From assembly GCA_034008185.1 (NCBI GenBank), contig CM067082.1, positions 52,969,586 to 53,033,585 on the forward strand: 64,000 bases of DNA, written 5' to 3'. The notes beneath the pieces are model-generated. The model did no database searches, had not been told where the DNA came from, and saw only the letters and a list, made by a program, of their open reading frames with translations. The stretch comes from Gorsachius magnificus (lineage: Eukaryota; Chordata; Aves; Pelecaniformes; Ardeidae). This document shows positions 1 through 15,400 of this stretch, one piece after another; positions within the stretch are counted from its first letter, which is position 1; each line of letters begins with the position of its first letter. Both the position numbers and the translations under genes were made by a program.

Positions 1-3000
1 AAAAAAAAGATAATTAACTTTAAAAGAAATCATCTTGGCTTTGACTATGATTTACTAAGTATTTTGTTCTATTACATTTTCTATGTAAAGTAGAAGAGAA
101 GCAGATATTGATGCATGTTCCCTTTTCTCTTACACATGCAATATACAGGTTTTAATGATATATGGTATTTCCCAGAGAAAAATTGTAAAGGGCAGGGGAA
201 CTGATTATGTACTTTATCAGGCTAATTGAATTCATTAAGCATTGAAGTATCTTGATTTCTTTATGTATGTTGATCCACTCTGTAAATTTTGTTTTCCTCA
301 TAAGCATTTGGCTGTTGATATGATAAAATTAAAAACAGAGCCAGACTTTCAAACACTTGCAGAGTCTTAAAGCTGTGTTCTGGCTTTTGATTGATTTTTA
401 AGAGAGTTACTGAATGGACTTGACATAATTAGTGGGATACAGGCGATTACGTGTAGTTAAAGATCCCTCAAGAGTCCTGTCTGTATTGTCAGGTGTATTT
501 GAATGTCTTGTAATTTTAGCAGTTTTGGGAGGTGAATCTCTGGAAAGATATGAGTGATATAGAGAGGTTTAAATAAATGTTAAGTCTTTACTACAAGGTA
601 TTTTTACCCCCCAGTTCTTTCTCAGCTGTTTTTCTTTCATTACATGCTGCAATGAAAACGGTAATGTTGACACATGGTTAGCAAATTAATTAGTTCTAGA
701 AAGAGAACACAAGATGTTACCTGGTCTGTCTGCATTTTGGCATGGTACTGAATGTCTTCTGGGAGGGAGTGAGTGCCAGAAATTTCAAAAAAATTCATTG
801 TGTTCTGCAAGTGTGTAAAACTTCACAGAATTAGGCCATGAAGTTGGAGGAAAATGGAATTCAGTGTCCTTTAACTGAATTTCAAACCTCTTTGAAGATC
901 TTATTATTTACTGTGGTTTAGTGCTACCATAACTATCTGTAAACAGTTCAGGTATTAAGAAAGAGGAGATTAACAGATTCTTTTGCACTGGGTCTTCAGT
1001 TTCATTCGGGGTGCAGAACCAGGCACACTATGCTGTGGTGATTTAAAAAAAAAAAGTGTGGCAGTTCCAGAGAGATTTTTCTTGGCTTCTCTGCTGTAGG
1101 CATGCTTTTCCATATTCCTCTCCTCCTCCACCTCCTACTCAAAATCGAAATTGAGAACAAACTGAAACATAAAGGAATGCTTTTATACTGAGTTAATTGT
1201 AACTCTGGATTTTTTTAAGGTATTATTTAGTCTATTGATATCAGATTGTGCAAAACTACTCTGGAAGCCTGTTGCTTCATACTAATGTAATCAGATTGCT
1301 CAGCAAGCTTAGATAGGCCTGTTGGGGTACAGAACTGTAAAGCATCCAGAGACAGAAATAAGCAAGAGGAGGCAATGGGGGTCCAAACTAGTAGGAGTCC
1401 GTGCAGAAATGCCTCAGTTGCCAGATGTCTTTTTGGACCTGTTCCTCATCCATCCTGTTTAGTTTCTTTATGCAGCCTGTCTGGAAGGGCTATAAAATGA
1501 GTAACTAAGAAATGGAAGAGCAGTTATGTTGTTGCAACTTCTTTAGTTTGTGCATTAGCTGTGGTCCCTTTTCACTAAAGTGAGAGCTAGACTTTAAATA
1601 GTCTTGCTTCTTGATTTCTCAGTGGTTCATACCAAGGAGATAAATGTTTTGTGTACGGGCCCTCCTTCCTTAAAATTTAGATTTAGAGGCCATTTCTGTG
1701 GGTTTTGACTACAACCACTGTCTCCTCCACATGGTGTTATGTTGTATGTCACACTGGTAATTGGTTTTCCAGAGCTGCTTTGTAAGTGCCGAGAAGTCTT
1801 ATTTCTTCTGGTATTTCCTTGCTCTCTCAAGGCTTTGTGATAGGTAGTGGTAAGTACATAGAATAGAGCGATGAATATATAAAATATGTAGGTTTTGCTT
1901 AGTTCCCAGTCACCATGCCTGTATTCTTCCTCTGAAAACTTCAGAGCAGCTGAAGAGCGCGGAAGAAAGAAAAAGGAAGAAATGAGAAAGGATTTCCAGT
2001 TCTTGAGAGCACCTGAGTGCTCCATGCTTTATTTCCTATTACAATGGGAAGGAGAACAGATTGAAAGTAGGAAGTAAGAAAAACGCCTGCCTGGAAGTAG
2101 GCAAAAATAACCTTACCTATAACTTTCTCATTTAATATGTATCTTAGTTCAGGACTGTACAGAGGGCAGTCCTTGTTGAGAACACTTAGTGTTGCTATGA
2201 AGAAAGAATGGAGATAAGCATAATTTGTCTCCTTTTCATCATCTCAGTGAGCAGCTCTAGTTTCTCTTAAGCATATTTTGTGGGAAAAGGAAAAAAGGAA
2301 GAAGCAGACATAGGACGAACTGTTCTGTTGCCCCTTTTTCTGGGATGGTTGTGCAAAAGGAGTCAGGCAATTGTCAGAGTTTTTGAAGTTAGGGCAAGGA
2401 ACAAGAAGGCAAAGGGTCAGAACCACTTGAATGTGTTGCTTTGAAGAGAGTCTAGGTTAGGACTGTAATTCTTCTCTATGCAGTTCCAAGAGTGTTGAGG
2501 GAAATGTGGGAAAGCTAAATAAGGCTGAAATCCTGACAAGATCAGCAAAAAGGTTTAAAAGAGTGGATCAGCATGGGCTTGACTTAATGGCCTTCCTCAA
2601 AGTTGACAACATCTTGTTAATTGAGAATTTTACTGATGTTGGAGTGGGATTATTGTGCCCAGAGATGCAGTAGAAGGTACATATTTTGAGACAACATGAA
2701 AAGAATTAATTTCTCAATTTATCTTGATGGCAGTCAGTACATGCTGTACAATAATGTCCTGTGTTAACATCTGAAGTGCATTACTATTTTCAAACCCTAG
2801 TACAGTGCTAGCTGTAAAAATTATCTCTGACTAAATAGATGTTAAGAGCATTTTCCCCATTGCTAATAACTGACAGGCCTGGTTCTGCTTCCTGAATGTG
2901 TTGAGATATTGAAGATGCGTTGCAAAATATGTGTGGTGATTCATGCTAGAAAAAGAAATTTTGAGACTAATTAAAATACTTTCTTATATCTTTGCATTAA

Positions 3001-3317
3001 TATCTTCAGTCTGATTCTGAAGATGCTTAAAACAAGGAGGTTTTGACTTAGCTTAGCCCCATGACTTTTGATGGAACTATTCAGAACCCTAAAATTTTAC
3101 ATACGTTCAAATGATAAAACGGCATAATGTTAAAGTTGTTTCTTGTAATTAACTTTTTAGATTTTTTTTGGGGGGGGCAATCACATTTAAGATCTAGTGT
3201 TTAGATAGAAGTGAATAGGCTGTGATATAACATAAGCAGCACTGAATATTCTGAAATACTTTTTTGAAGTTTTTTAATTTAATGCATGTTCTTTCATGTA
3301 CAAATATATACTTAAAG
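1..3317 (+). other. ROCK1: ROCK1 intron (3' part)
   Basis: AT-rich sequence without a recognisable gene. The open frames on both strands near 1,630-2,430 have no features of a protein. No repeat family recognised apart from short A or T runs. Confidence 0.85.
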
Positions 3318-3406
3318 CTGGAAAATATGCAGAAGATGATCTATGAGTTGGAAGAACAACTACATAATGAAATGCAGTTGAAAGATGAAATGGAGCAAAA
3401 GTGCAG
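3318..3406 (+). CDS. ROCK1: ROCK1 coding exon (human exon 12 equivalent): start of coiled coil
   Basis: 89 bp, acceptor TTAAAG, donor GTGAGA. Encodes [19 protein letters not shown] and onward to MEQKC, the beginning of the coiled coil. It ends in phase 2 with AG, completed to AGA (Arg) by the next exon. Confidence 0.93.
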
Positions 3407-6400
3407 GTGAGACTTTGAACTTCAATTGTATATATAATTTAAATATATCTGACACTTCAGTTCTGTACTACTGCTTTAGGGATTACCACAGTAACACTAA
3501 GAATGGTACTGTAGTTCTCCAAGGGAGTTCCAAGCGCAGGTTTAAATCATTCTAAACCAATATTTAAATGGTTTTCTTGAATATGGTATGAAGAAAATCT
3601 TTTGTTTTCATTGGTACCCATGTAACACATCTTCTTTCTGAACACTTGAATGTTTGAGTTTATACAATATCTCTGAATTCAGATATTTTATTGGACTGTG
3701 GTTCACAGTGATGATGCTGATTTTTTCTAAAAATGTAAAATACTGTATATACAACATCAATTATTAAAATTAACTGTCTGCTCTCTGCTTTCTAAATGCA
3801 TGGTACTTGTTGGAAAACCACATTCCTTCTTTTTTTCCTGTGACTAAAAATAAGAGCAACTGTTTGCTTTCTAAAGTCTTGTTTCTACCATGTTGAAGAA
3901 GTAGCTACATGAGAATTTTGCCTATTTCTTGCAGCTGCACTTGACAAAGAAACAGCTGCGATTCTTTTCTGATAATCAGAAATTTTTACTCAGATTCAAG
4001 CAAACTAAATTCCCCTTCAGTTAGCTTCTCCTTTTGAAGTCTTGTCCTGAAGGCCTAAGTAAAGCCAGGAGGTAACACTTGGTATAGGCTATAGGAAAAA
4101 TTTAGGCTTGTGAATTAGGACCATAGTATGTAGCTGTACAAGCTACTTATGTGGGAACTGGTAGCCAAAATGGTCCAGTGGGAATTTAGACTGTGTGACA
4201 CTGTTGCTTACTTAAACACAACTTCACTGTTCACAGGTTTTGATTGCTTTCCATAAGCAGGACATACATTGCTTGAAACATACTCAGTAACTGTCTTCCT
4301 GCAGTACTACTGAAGTTGTCAGAGCACAGCAGTGTGTCTTCTGATACATCATTCTGTTTACTGCAGTTAGTAGATAAGATACATTACTGTAACTGCTCCT
4401 TATTGTACCTGCCAGGTAACATTGTCTGGGTCCTTTTTGTTATCTCTTCGAAGAGGCATAGCTAGCTAGAAAAATGGAAGGAATGTGTCCATGTTATTGC
4501 CAGTTAACTGAGGTTTTACTATGCACTTAACCTCACTCTCTCTATAGAGCTATGTTCTAATACATTACTTCAACAGAGAGACTTTTAAATAATGTTATTC
4601 ACATATCTTTATCCATAGTAGGGGGCTGTCTACTGTTGAATTAGCAAACTGTTTTAGATATTTGGAAAGTTCACAACTAGAGGAAGTTCTAGCAGCTCAC
4701 CAGGGTATTCTAATTTTAGTGATAGTCTGTTGTGTACATATGCTGGATTTACATTTGCAGAATAAGGGAGAAAATGTGTCACCTAAAATTTTGCATATAT
4801 AATCTGTGGCAAAGTTGATCAGTACTTAATATATTTTACAAATTATTGCCAGTGATTGATTGTTTTCTTCAATTTCAAATGTTTATTACAAAATAGCGTT
4901 AGCCAAAATGTAAATGTTCACTTTAGTAACGGTCCCAAATTATTTCACTGTGTATCCTTCTCAAATATTACCTAAATGATTTTTTTTTCAAAATTTTAGA
5001 TCTTCAAACATAAAGCTAGACAAGATAATGAAAGAATTGGATGAAGAGGTAATTTTTTTTCTCACTGAAGCCACCTTAGTAGGGTAAAGAATGTGGGTAG
5101 TACTTTCATGATTTAAGATATTTCTTCTGTGACTAAAAAAATTGTTCTGAGTTAAAATGAGACACCAAACCATCACATTTCGGTATGTAGCATTGGGAGA
5201 TACATTTTTATTTGTACACATTTTCAAAAACTTTTTCTTTCTGCAAGTCACGATGAATTCTGTTTCCTCTGCTAAATGTTTTGCTTAATCTTGCTCATCA
5301 CAATTTCTCTGGAGTTTATCAAAATCAGTTACTCTAAAAATTAATATACAGATTATTTTCTATCGAGTCCCTATGCTGTCTCTTAATAATAATTTTAATA
5401 GTTATATATAGTCATGTTAACAATAACTTTTCTAGTAACTTCATAAATCTGTCATGTAGAAGCCATCTTTTCTGAAAACCTTTTCAAGGAAGCCAGAAAC
5501 TCATTCATTGGAAATGATGAGTCAGTTTACTTGATTAATTAGTTGCAGGGATACTGGTTTAGGGATCATTCCTTAAAATATAAATAGAAAATACCAATGC
5601 TTTTAATTTTAGGGAAATCAAAGAAAGAACTTGGAATCAACAGTGTCTCAGATTGAGAAGGAAAAGATGGTATTGCAACATAAGATAAATGACTACCAAA
5701 GAAAAATTGAACAAGAGAATGAAAAAAGGCGGAATGCGGAAAATGAAGGTATGCCATGTTGTCTAAGCATTGAGACTGATGATGTGTATGATGAACACAG
5801 ATTTTGAGTTTATTTTTGAGTTTTAACAAGAACACAACATTTTCGTCTTATTTTCAATTTCTGTTCTCTACAGTGTGCGTTGTTGTTCTGCAAGCACAGA
5901 ATTTGACCTAAAAATGTATATAAGAAGCAAAAATTCAGTGAAAGACCTCTTATATGCCAAGAATTTATTTGAGCGTGTTTGTGAAAAAAAACAACCAGAC
6001 AAACCCCCCCTAAAACCAAAAAACCAACCAACCAAAAAACTTAAGGATTTTTTTTTTATCTGATTTATTAATGGTGTAATTTCTTTCTAGTGTCCACACT
6101 AAAAGATCAGATGGAAGACTTGAAAAAAATCAGCCAGCATTCACAAATTACAAATGAGAAGATAACACAATTACAAAAACAAGTATGTTGCTTCTGTTCA
6201 TTGTCTTCATTATTTCTTAGATTTGAGAAGCAGTATTGAGCATTCGATATAACAAAACTGGTCCCATTAAGTTTTATATTTGAGAATCTTGTCTGGTTTA
6301 TTTTAACAGCTAGAAGAAGCAAATGATTTGCTGAGGACAGAATCGGATACAGCAGCAAGACTGAGAAAGGGTAACACAGAAATGAGCAAGTCATTAAGTC

Positions 6401-9400
6401 AGGTAGAATCACTGAATAGAGAACTGCAGGAAAGGTGCAGAGTTCTGGAAAACACAAAACTGCAGGTGGAGAAGGATTATTACCAACTGCAAGCAGCTTT
6501 GGAGTCAGAACGAAGGGACAGAAGCCATGGATCTGAAATGATTGGAGAACTACAGGGTAATTCTTCTGTATTTACTTTTCCAAAACAGTTGTGATAACCC
6601 TACGTTATTAAATAAAGTACAGTTATGTAAAGGGAGCAAAGCCAACCTGCAAACCAAGTGTGAGTTAATAGAACAAGTTCTGAGGATTGGATCTTACTTC
6701 CTGATCATGTCTGAGCGGCTATTGGGAAGGAAAGTATCAAAATCAAAGAGTGGGAAACAACTGATTGTAAGCCTATGGGGCTGCCCTGACTAAAAGTCTG
6801 AGTCCAGTGGTACAAACAAAAAACTGATACAGTGCTAGAGAAGACCCAACACTCTGTCTTACTGCCTTGGTGCAGTAGCCAAGTTGACGTGCCCTGCACT
6901 TTCTCTTCTTTCGTTTGTGGGCAAAGCTATTTTGTTGTTAAATTGCATTTGTTTTCTTTTATGATGCTTCTACATTACTTTATAAGCAGGATGGAGAACA
7001 TAGTAAGGGGTGAGGATGTGGAATCACTTTTTTCATGATACTTGGGACTTACCATGTGTACTTTTGATTCTTCATACTAGAAACTATTCAGATACATTAG
7101 CTCATGACTGTGCCTACGCCTCTTAACTTGTAATTTTAAAAGATCTGTCTGTAGTATTGAAAGTAATTTTCCATGAGGCAGAGTCTTTTGTTGAGGACTT
7201 TTGGGTTTGGGTGGCTTTGGTTTTGTTTTTTTAAGGTAAACTTTGGTAGCACAAAGAAAGAACTATGAAGAATCAAGTTGCCTGTTTACTGTGCTTCAAA
7301 TATAGTAAATCAATTTCAGTTGATTGATTGTGAAGTTCCTCTGAAATGAGTGAGTGTAGTTTGACCCAGTCTGTTTTTAATTGCAAGCAGGGGGTACAAA
7401 TAGCACAAGATGACTATTCTGTGCACTTCAGAATGTGTTTTTGACCACAATCAGCTCAGCAGCCTGCAGGAAAATGATCTTTTTTTGAGGGGTGTAGGGT
7501 TAAGGTGCTTTGCTGGTATATACCTAAATAGCTTTATGTAATTCAAATACTTACACAGCTGTTTTTAAAAGCACATTTAAAATGAATGAGGAAATTATAA
7601 GTTTTAGGAAGACTTTATCTTCTTCCATCTCATAGTTTCTTACATACTGCCAGGATGTCTCTTTATACTTAAAAATTAAGTGAAGCAGACTGTACTGTAG
7701 ACAGATGTATTTGAATTGATGTGTATATTTTTGTGTACTGTATTTAAGGTACTAAGTGTAATATAGAGTACAAAATAATTTTTAATGTATTCATTTTAAA
7801 GGAGCTAATGCAAATTCTTCAGTCTAGAAATATATACTACTACTGCAGCTTTTATATATATATATACACACACACTACTTCTTTGGCATGTGTATATATA
7901 CACACACTAGTACTACTGCTACTACTAAGGCTTTGGGGGAGACCCCACTGTGGCTTTTCAGTACTTAAAGGGGGGTTATAAGAAAGATGGTAAGAGACTT
8001 TATACCAATCCATTACTTGGATTAATGGAAGAAATTTTGTGTATTAGATATTGGGAGTGATGGAAGGCAGGTGTCAAGTTTTGCACATGATTGTTTTTTG
8101 TGAAGTGTTACTAATGGCATCCATAAAGGCTGGCTGAAAACGTCAGTTCCCTTTACAACAGACAGCTTTTGCATACCTGAAAAATTTGAAGGTGTAAATA
8201 TTTTAGAGGCCCAGAAATTAATAAAGATTGAAAAGCCTATTGATCTAAGTCAAATAACTAATATTGAAAGATATTTCATTTCTTATGGCAGTTCGGATTA
8301 CAACTTTACAAGAAGAAGTAAAAAACGTTAAAAACAATCTTGAAAGAGTGGAAGCAGAAAGAAAACAAGCACAGGATATGCTTAACCATTCAGAAAAGGT
8401 ATGGATAAAATGAGGTTGAGGCTAATGTTCTTTGTCAGCTTTTGACTATATTTTCAAGTAGTGTTTATTGATGTTGATAAGTCCCGTGTTCTTGGTCTAA
8501 ATCAGCCTTGTGTTAAAATGATTAAATAGTGCTAACTTACAATCTCATCAGGATGGTAGGTCTCTCAAGTCCTCAGTTCTTTCTTGTAGGTTTGGGAGTA
8601 AAATTCATGTTTGTCATTCACTGTCGCTGATTCAAGAATCCAACCCTTCTGCCAGTAGCAAGTAATTTTTGTTCTGCCTGCCTAACTATCACTGCAGAGA
8701 ATTGCCTCCTGAAAAATCTATGAATTGAACTTTCTAAGAACGTGAAATTTAAATTTCTGCTTTTGCTGGATTTTAATTTGGCTGGATCAGTGCCAGACCT
8801 TTTGATCAACTTTGGAGCTGAGTGGTTTCGATTTTTTTTTTTTCTTCCTTCCTTCTTTCCTAAAGAATGGTAGTAGCATGTTCCCCTAACATCTCTGATC
8901 CCCACCCCAGGATGGAGAAACAAGTGAAGAAGAGTAAAAGGAAACCCTGCACCCTTTTTCCAGATAGGCTACATAGCTAGCTCTATGTTTTCAGGTCAGG
9001 TAAAGACTTGCTGTGCTGTGTGCTCTATCCAAATAAACCAGAGAGATAAGAGGGAGGATGTAAGCAGCTACTGCTCTCATTTGGTGTTATGTCAAGCAGT
9101 GATCCAAAGGCAAGTCCCTGTCTCTCAGAGCTCATCTCCAAGTGCTTGTTTCATGAGTTACTGTTAATGGCTGGCAATCACAACAATGAAATAACAGAAC
9201 TGCGTCCAGGTAACAATAATTCAGATTTCTCTGTGCTCTAGTGTTGTTGGTGGCTTAGTTGTATGTTTCCAATTTAGGTGGCTACTAATTATTTAAACTG
9301 AGAAGTTTCCGTTATCTTACTAGTTTATAGACTACTGAAAAAGGTTAGTGAAGTTTTTTCCAGAGCACTGAGTGCAGTTTTTGTCAGTTACCATTCTTCA

Positions 9401-12400
9401 TTAAGCATGGAGAATAACATTGATAATTTCTTCATAACAATAAGTTAACACTAAAAAAGGGAAGAAAGGAAATGTGATTCCCTCAGACATTATAGAAATA
9501 TTCTAGAAATCTGGTAACTTTTTTTCCCTACCTTTAGGAAAAGAATAATTTAGAGATAGATTTGAACTACAAACTCAAATCATTACAAGACCGGTTAGAA
9601 CAAGAAGTAAATGAACACAAAGTGACTAAAGCTCGGTTAACTGACAAACATCAATCAATAGAGGAGGCAAGATCAGTTGCAATGTGTGGTAAGTGTTGCT
9701 TGCAAGTTTCAGGCAAATATAAAAGGTATTTTGATTATCATATCTTAAAACACATTGTCTTATAATGAAGTATTCTTATACAAGTGTTTAATCCCTTGTA
9801 TAAAGGAAATGTATATAAAAATCTTAAAACATATTTAATGAAAACTGCACGTTTTAAATTACTTTCTCTAACATGGTAATTGTACCATAAAAATTGCATT
9901 TTTTCTTAATGGTTTAAGTATTTTACTGCATTTGCAATTCAGAGCCTTACTTGGCTTCTAAAATGCTATTGAATATTGAAATTCTGGGTAATGCTAAATG
10001 GGATTGAAAGAATGCATTATTAGGACAGGCATCTTGGTGCATTCATGGCTGTGTAATTGCATTAAAAATTGCAAGTGTGTCGGGCTTGTCTGAAGTGGTG
10101 AAGTTTCTATTATAGACACATATCCATGAATCAAAGATGTGGCTTGATATCTTAATTGAATCCATCAGGCTTTCTTTGTGAAGGTCATTGGTATCTGCAT
10201 GTGTAGTTTGTAACTTTTCAGAAAGCTAACACGAATGGTTGCATTTCTTTTCTTTCCCTCTACTATCCATTCATGGAAACGAAACTTTGCCTTTATTTCA
10301 TAATGATTACTTCAAGAATCTGCATTTTTTATTTCTTTCACCATTTATCTTTGAATTGCCATGATAATATTCCAGTGCTTTGAATGCAAATTGGAATTAT
10401 ATTTCTTTTTTAGCATTTCTTATAATAATGCCAGAAAGTTTTTACTCAGTAATCAGTCCCTATCTAACAGCAGAAGAGCTAAAATAGCTGAACAAAAGGG
10501 TCTGAGAAATACTGGGATATTTAAGACTGTCTACAAAAGCATTTTTGCCGATGCTACATACTAATTTTTTTTGTTTTTCTTTCCTTAATCTTGTTTAGAA
10601 ATGGAAAAAAAGGTAAAGGAAGAAAGGGCAGCAAGAGAAAAGGCAGAAAATCGAATAGTTCAAGCTGAAAAACAGTGTTCCATGCTGGACTTTGACCTAA
10701 AGCAATCTCAGCAGAAACTGGAACACCTTCTTGAGCAAAAGGAAAGACTAGAAGATGAAGTAAGTAAAATGTTCATCACTAACAATTTCCTATATAAATA
10801 AGAAATTATAATTTAATTGAGACATAGAAAGTTAAATTCACTTATACTGAGCTCCTTGTATAATACACCTCTCAGTAGAACTGAAGACAGTTGTTGGCCT
10901 AAAAATAACATTAGGTAATTTCTGTTTGTTTCTTAGCTCATGGATGCCTTACATATTTGAGCCCTTAATTTAATATAATGCAAATTTTCATGTTTCTTTT
11001 TCTTTTTTTAAAGGAAAAACTTGCTTGTGAATTTGACTGTATACTCTGATTGGTTTGAATGGTTTGCAGTTCTGAGTTTGAATTCTCCAGAATAGCATTT
11101 GTTGAAGGAAATGCAATTAGAATATTGAGTGTGAAAACTAGGTACTAAGAATAATATTAGTTTCATGCTTACTTTTTCTTTACAGGACACTGGGAATTAA
11201 GGTTATAACAGCTTTCTTAGGGGTGATGACTTGTGTAAATTAGTTTTTATATAGATGGTAGGCTGCAGTTTTTTCTAGGGTGAGAAGTATTTAAGATCTG
11301 AAATCCACAGAGGGGTTTCCAGGACCTTTAATTGGAAAACTTGTGTTTCTTCTATTGTTGCCTTTAAGATAAGATAAAACACGTTTGGGACTTTGAAATA
11401 AGCTAAGTATGGGGAAGCTTTATCATCAAGCAGTGTCACATCAGTACGTTCTACAAGGGCAGCAGCTTACTATAACATTATTGCACTGAAGTGTTTGGAG
11501 ATTGAGGAATATTTTTATGGATTGTACGATGTATAGCATCTAAGCAATGGTGTTTGACATAAAATAATCCATATATGAAACACTTCAGACTATGTGAAAT
11601 TGGTTATTCAGCAAACGCTCCTAAATTGAAGTATTTCTCATTTAGGTAAAGAATCTAACACTTCAGCTAGAACAAGAGACGAATAAGCGAATAATGGCAC
11701 AGAATGAATTAAAGGTGCAAGCTTTTGAAGCAGATAACTTGAAGGGTTCTGAGAAGCAGCTGAAACAGGAAATCAATACATTGTTGGAAGCAAAGAGATT
11801 ACTGGAATTTGAGTTGGCTCAGCTTGCTAAGTGAGTAAAAATCTGAAGTGAAATGGAAAAAGTTGTTTAATTATACATGTACTGTTTTGCCTGTTCCTAT
11901 TAGTGAAAAGAGTTTTCTGGTGCATAGGCATTTTTTCCTAAACTAAGAGAATATTTTTAGCAGCATGTTATGATTTCTGTATGTGGCCTTCAGTGTTGGA
12001 ATATTTTTGTTATGAGCTATGACACAGAACAATTCTTGGCTCATCATTCTAGGTCAAGGCATATGTATATGACACTTTTGAGTGACTTCTTTGTGGATTG
12101 ACTGTGTGACTGCTTAATAAATCATATGGGACTTTTAGTTCTACTATGTGGGAGTCAATAGCTTTTTTTTCCCCTTTAACTACCTGATTCTTTTTATTAA
12201 CATTTCTTAAGATGACTAGAGACATTTTTTGTTAATTAGGCTTCTATCATATCTTCCTTCAGCTGACAATATTTCTCCATTTGGAGTACTACTTGTCTTC
12301 TAAATTATGTACTGAAATGACCATCAGGGTAGAATAAGGAATGTAATTAAATCAGAATTTTAGGATACAGCAAACTGTTGGTCTTTGTGAAATAATAAGT

Positions 12401-15400
12401 GTGCAAATGTAAGATCTTTGTAGGATGATGTTCTGTTTAGAAATAGTCTGTCTTTGTCATTTGTTAATAGCTGAATTTTTACATGTTTTCCTTTTTTATT
12501 CCTTCAAAGACAGTACAGAGGAAATGAAGGTCAAATGCGTGAGCTTCAGGATCAGCTTGAAGCTGAGCAGTATTTTTCGGTAAGACTTTGAAAGGAATTG
12601 CAAGTGCTACATTTTGATATGAAATCATTGAACAGTAAATAATTTGACATGGTAAAAATTTTTAAGTGTAAATATCAACCTGGCATAAATCAGCAATTCA
12701 CAAAATGCTGCTTGAAATACAAACAATGCACAAAAAAATTAGAGAATGTTAGATAGTCTATCTAATATGTTGCTTTGTAGTTGTTTGTCAAATCTTCTAT
12801 ATTACATTGAGTAACTCTTCTCTACATTATTCATTGGAGTAGTTCCTATCTTGACGTTGGAAAAGAGATATTTTTCTGACCTAATTGCAAACTTCGTAGA
12901 GAGTTCATAATGTCCATACTTACTGGAATATGTTCCATGCTATTGAGGTTCCATAAGTACACTTAAGAACCATAGATCCAGTAGCATTCTGCACGTATTC
13001 CTCATCCTTCTAAAAAGATACCTTCTCCACAATGAGTCCCTGAAGAGCCTTATTTGGTACTTTAGGTAGCCAAAATATGTATTTCATAGATTTAGTTTGA
13101 TCTGTTTCATTTCTGTGGAAAGAAACAATAGCATGAGATGTACCATAACACCTGAACTACATTTGTGAATATGGACATTTCACTTTGGGAAGTACTTTAT
13201 AAATTCAATTCTTCCTTGGAGGGGCAATAAAAATACGTGTGTTTACTAAACTGCCTGTGATTGTAATTTCATTACGCGTTATAGATTTTTGTGCATGTCT
13301 CCATAACATACTACTGATAGGAAGATTCAGATTATTGTGTTCCATTCTCAGTTTTCTCTTTTTTCACTAGCCTGTAGTTTAAATGAGACATTCATAATTC
13401 AGCCTGAATATTTAGCAGAAGTACTTTAGAAGAACAAATTTTAATTTTCAGAATTACTGGTGGTGTTAGTAATGATATGTAATTAAGAACAGAAGTCATT
13501 CACGTAAATTGGACTTCTGTCAAATTAGTTATTAAGACAAAGTCTGTACACAAAAAATTTACAGTCTAAAAGAAAGGAAACATGAATACAAACAGAATAC
13601 AACAGGTGGAGGCATAGGACCGTATTAGGCTTGTTTGACTAATATTTTGTGACAGTGATGCTACAAGAGGACGCGGTTTTGTCCTGGTGTCTCCAGGAGA
13701 CCTGTTCAGCTGTGTCCTATGCCTGCCTTCCCTTTTGTCAGCAGGTGTGTTCGTACAACTATGTAGGAAACCAGACTAGAAAATTGAAAACTAACCTGCT
13801 CACATCAGTTCCCTATACAGCGGAAACTGGAAAGGAGCATCTGGGACAGACAGGAAGGAGGAAATTCCATGTGTTGGGGTTTGGCAGATTCAGGCCAACC
13901 AGTACCAAAACTATGAAGAATTTCGCTATGGAGCTTGAATAATGATTCTTTTTTTTAATGTTTTCTTTTACAGACACTTTACAAAACTCAGGTTAAGGAA
14001 CTGAAAGAGGAAATTGATGAAAAGAATAAAGAAACTCAAAGAAAAATGCAAGAATTGCAAAACGAAAAGTATGCCTATTGTGTTTCTCAAATAGACAAGT
14101 TTTTTCCATATAGTATGGTCTCTCTCATGAAGATTTTGAATCAGATTTAAAATGTTTAATTTCTTCAGAAAAAGACACGTCTCAGAAGTGTTCCATAACG
14201 CCTTGTGAGATGGGAAATACATAGGATGTTACCTATGTTGACTCACAAAGCCAAATATAATTATTCATATTTGCTTTGGACTGTATTTGTAATGTCGGGA
14301 AGAAGAATGATGACTTCTGAGAATTTAGGAAGATGCAAAGTTTTGAAATATATTACAATTTCTGATAATTATCTTGCTTGTGTAACAACTTTTTTATTTG
14401 ATTATATTATCCTGATAATTACTCAGTATATTTCTATAGTCAATAAAATAATTCCAGAAAAGGGTAATACTTTGAATTCTAAGTTTTGTATACTTCTGAT
14501 TACAGCAAAACCAGTTAATCCAATGCCCATTAATTGCGATGTACTATTTTCTAAGATAGAAATAAGGAAAGAAGTTTTTTAAGCTTGTTTTTTCCAATTT
14601 ATTAATTTGTTTAGTATACATTTATTCTGAAGAAGGATACTGTAGCCTTACACATGAAGCAGAGTTTTTCTCTTCTGAAGTCTGGGCCTCTTACTCTACC
14701 TGAGCATCAGCATAGCAAAAGAGTCTAAAGGGAGGGGCATATGTAAAGTGTTCATGATGCATTTCAGTGGTCTAAGAAAGGGAGAAGGAGAAGATGTTGG
14801 GCTAATAAATACGATGTAGGAGGAAAATACCTGTCTAAGCAAAGTTTTCAGGAGTAGTATCCAACTTAAAAAGAAAAAATAGAGGAGGGGGAGGGGAAGG
14901 AAGGAGAGACTTCCTTTATTCCTCTTGTGTTTTTTTCTTTTTTTTTTTTTTACTTATTTTTATAGATTCCTTTTATTCTATTCCCTCACTGTTATCCACG
15001 ATCTTGTGTTCATTATAAACATTTTTTACCTGTATACAACTATGGGAATTGCAACAAACTCTGAGTATACTTCAACAGTTACCTTTTTACAGTAGAGGCC
15101 CACATCTACTACAGGTGTATCTAATCAGTGGATTCCACAACGATACATGTTTCACTGTATAAATCTCTTTATTTTGCAGTGCAGGAAGGGCATCTGTCAT
15201 GAGCCCATACTCAGTAATATACTGCCACTTCTATCTCGGCATGCTGTGGGCTGTGTTGCATGTTACTGGGTACATCTGACTTGTGGGTGCTAGATTGGCC
15301 TCCGTGCTTTATGTGGGTTTCTTTGCAGGCAAATATATAGGAGCTCTGCCTGTACTCCAAGCAAGAGCAAGAAAGTTTAGCTTGTATGCTGAACTGATTA

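Larger units (their letters stand above)
6557..8291 (+). other. ROCK1: ROCK1 intron
   Basis: Holds the compound microsatellite (7830-7927) and the CR1 relic (7930-8012). A T/G-rich stretch at about 7,201-7,233 has the style of the A/C tracts read from the other strand. Confidence 0.85.
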
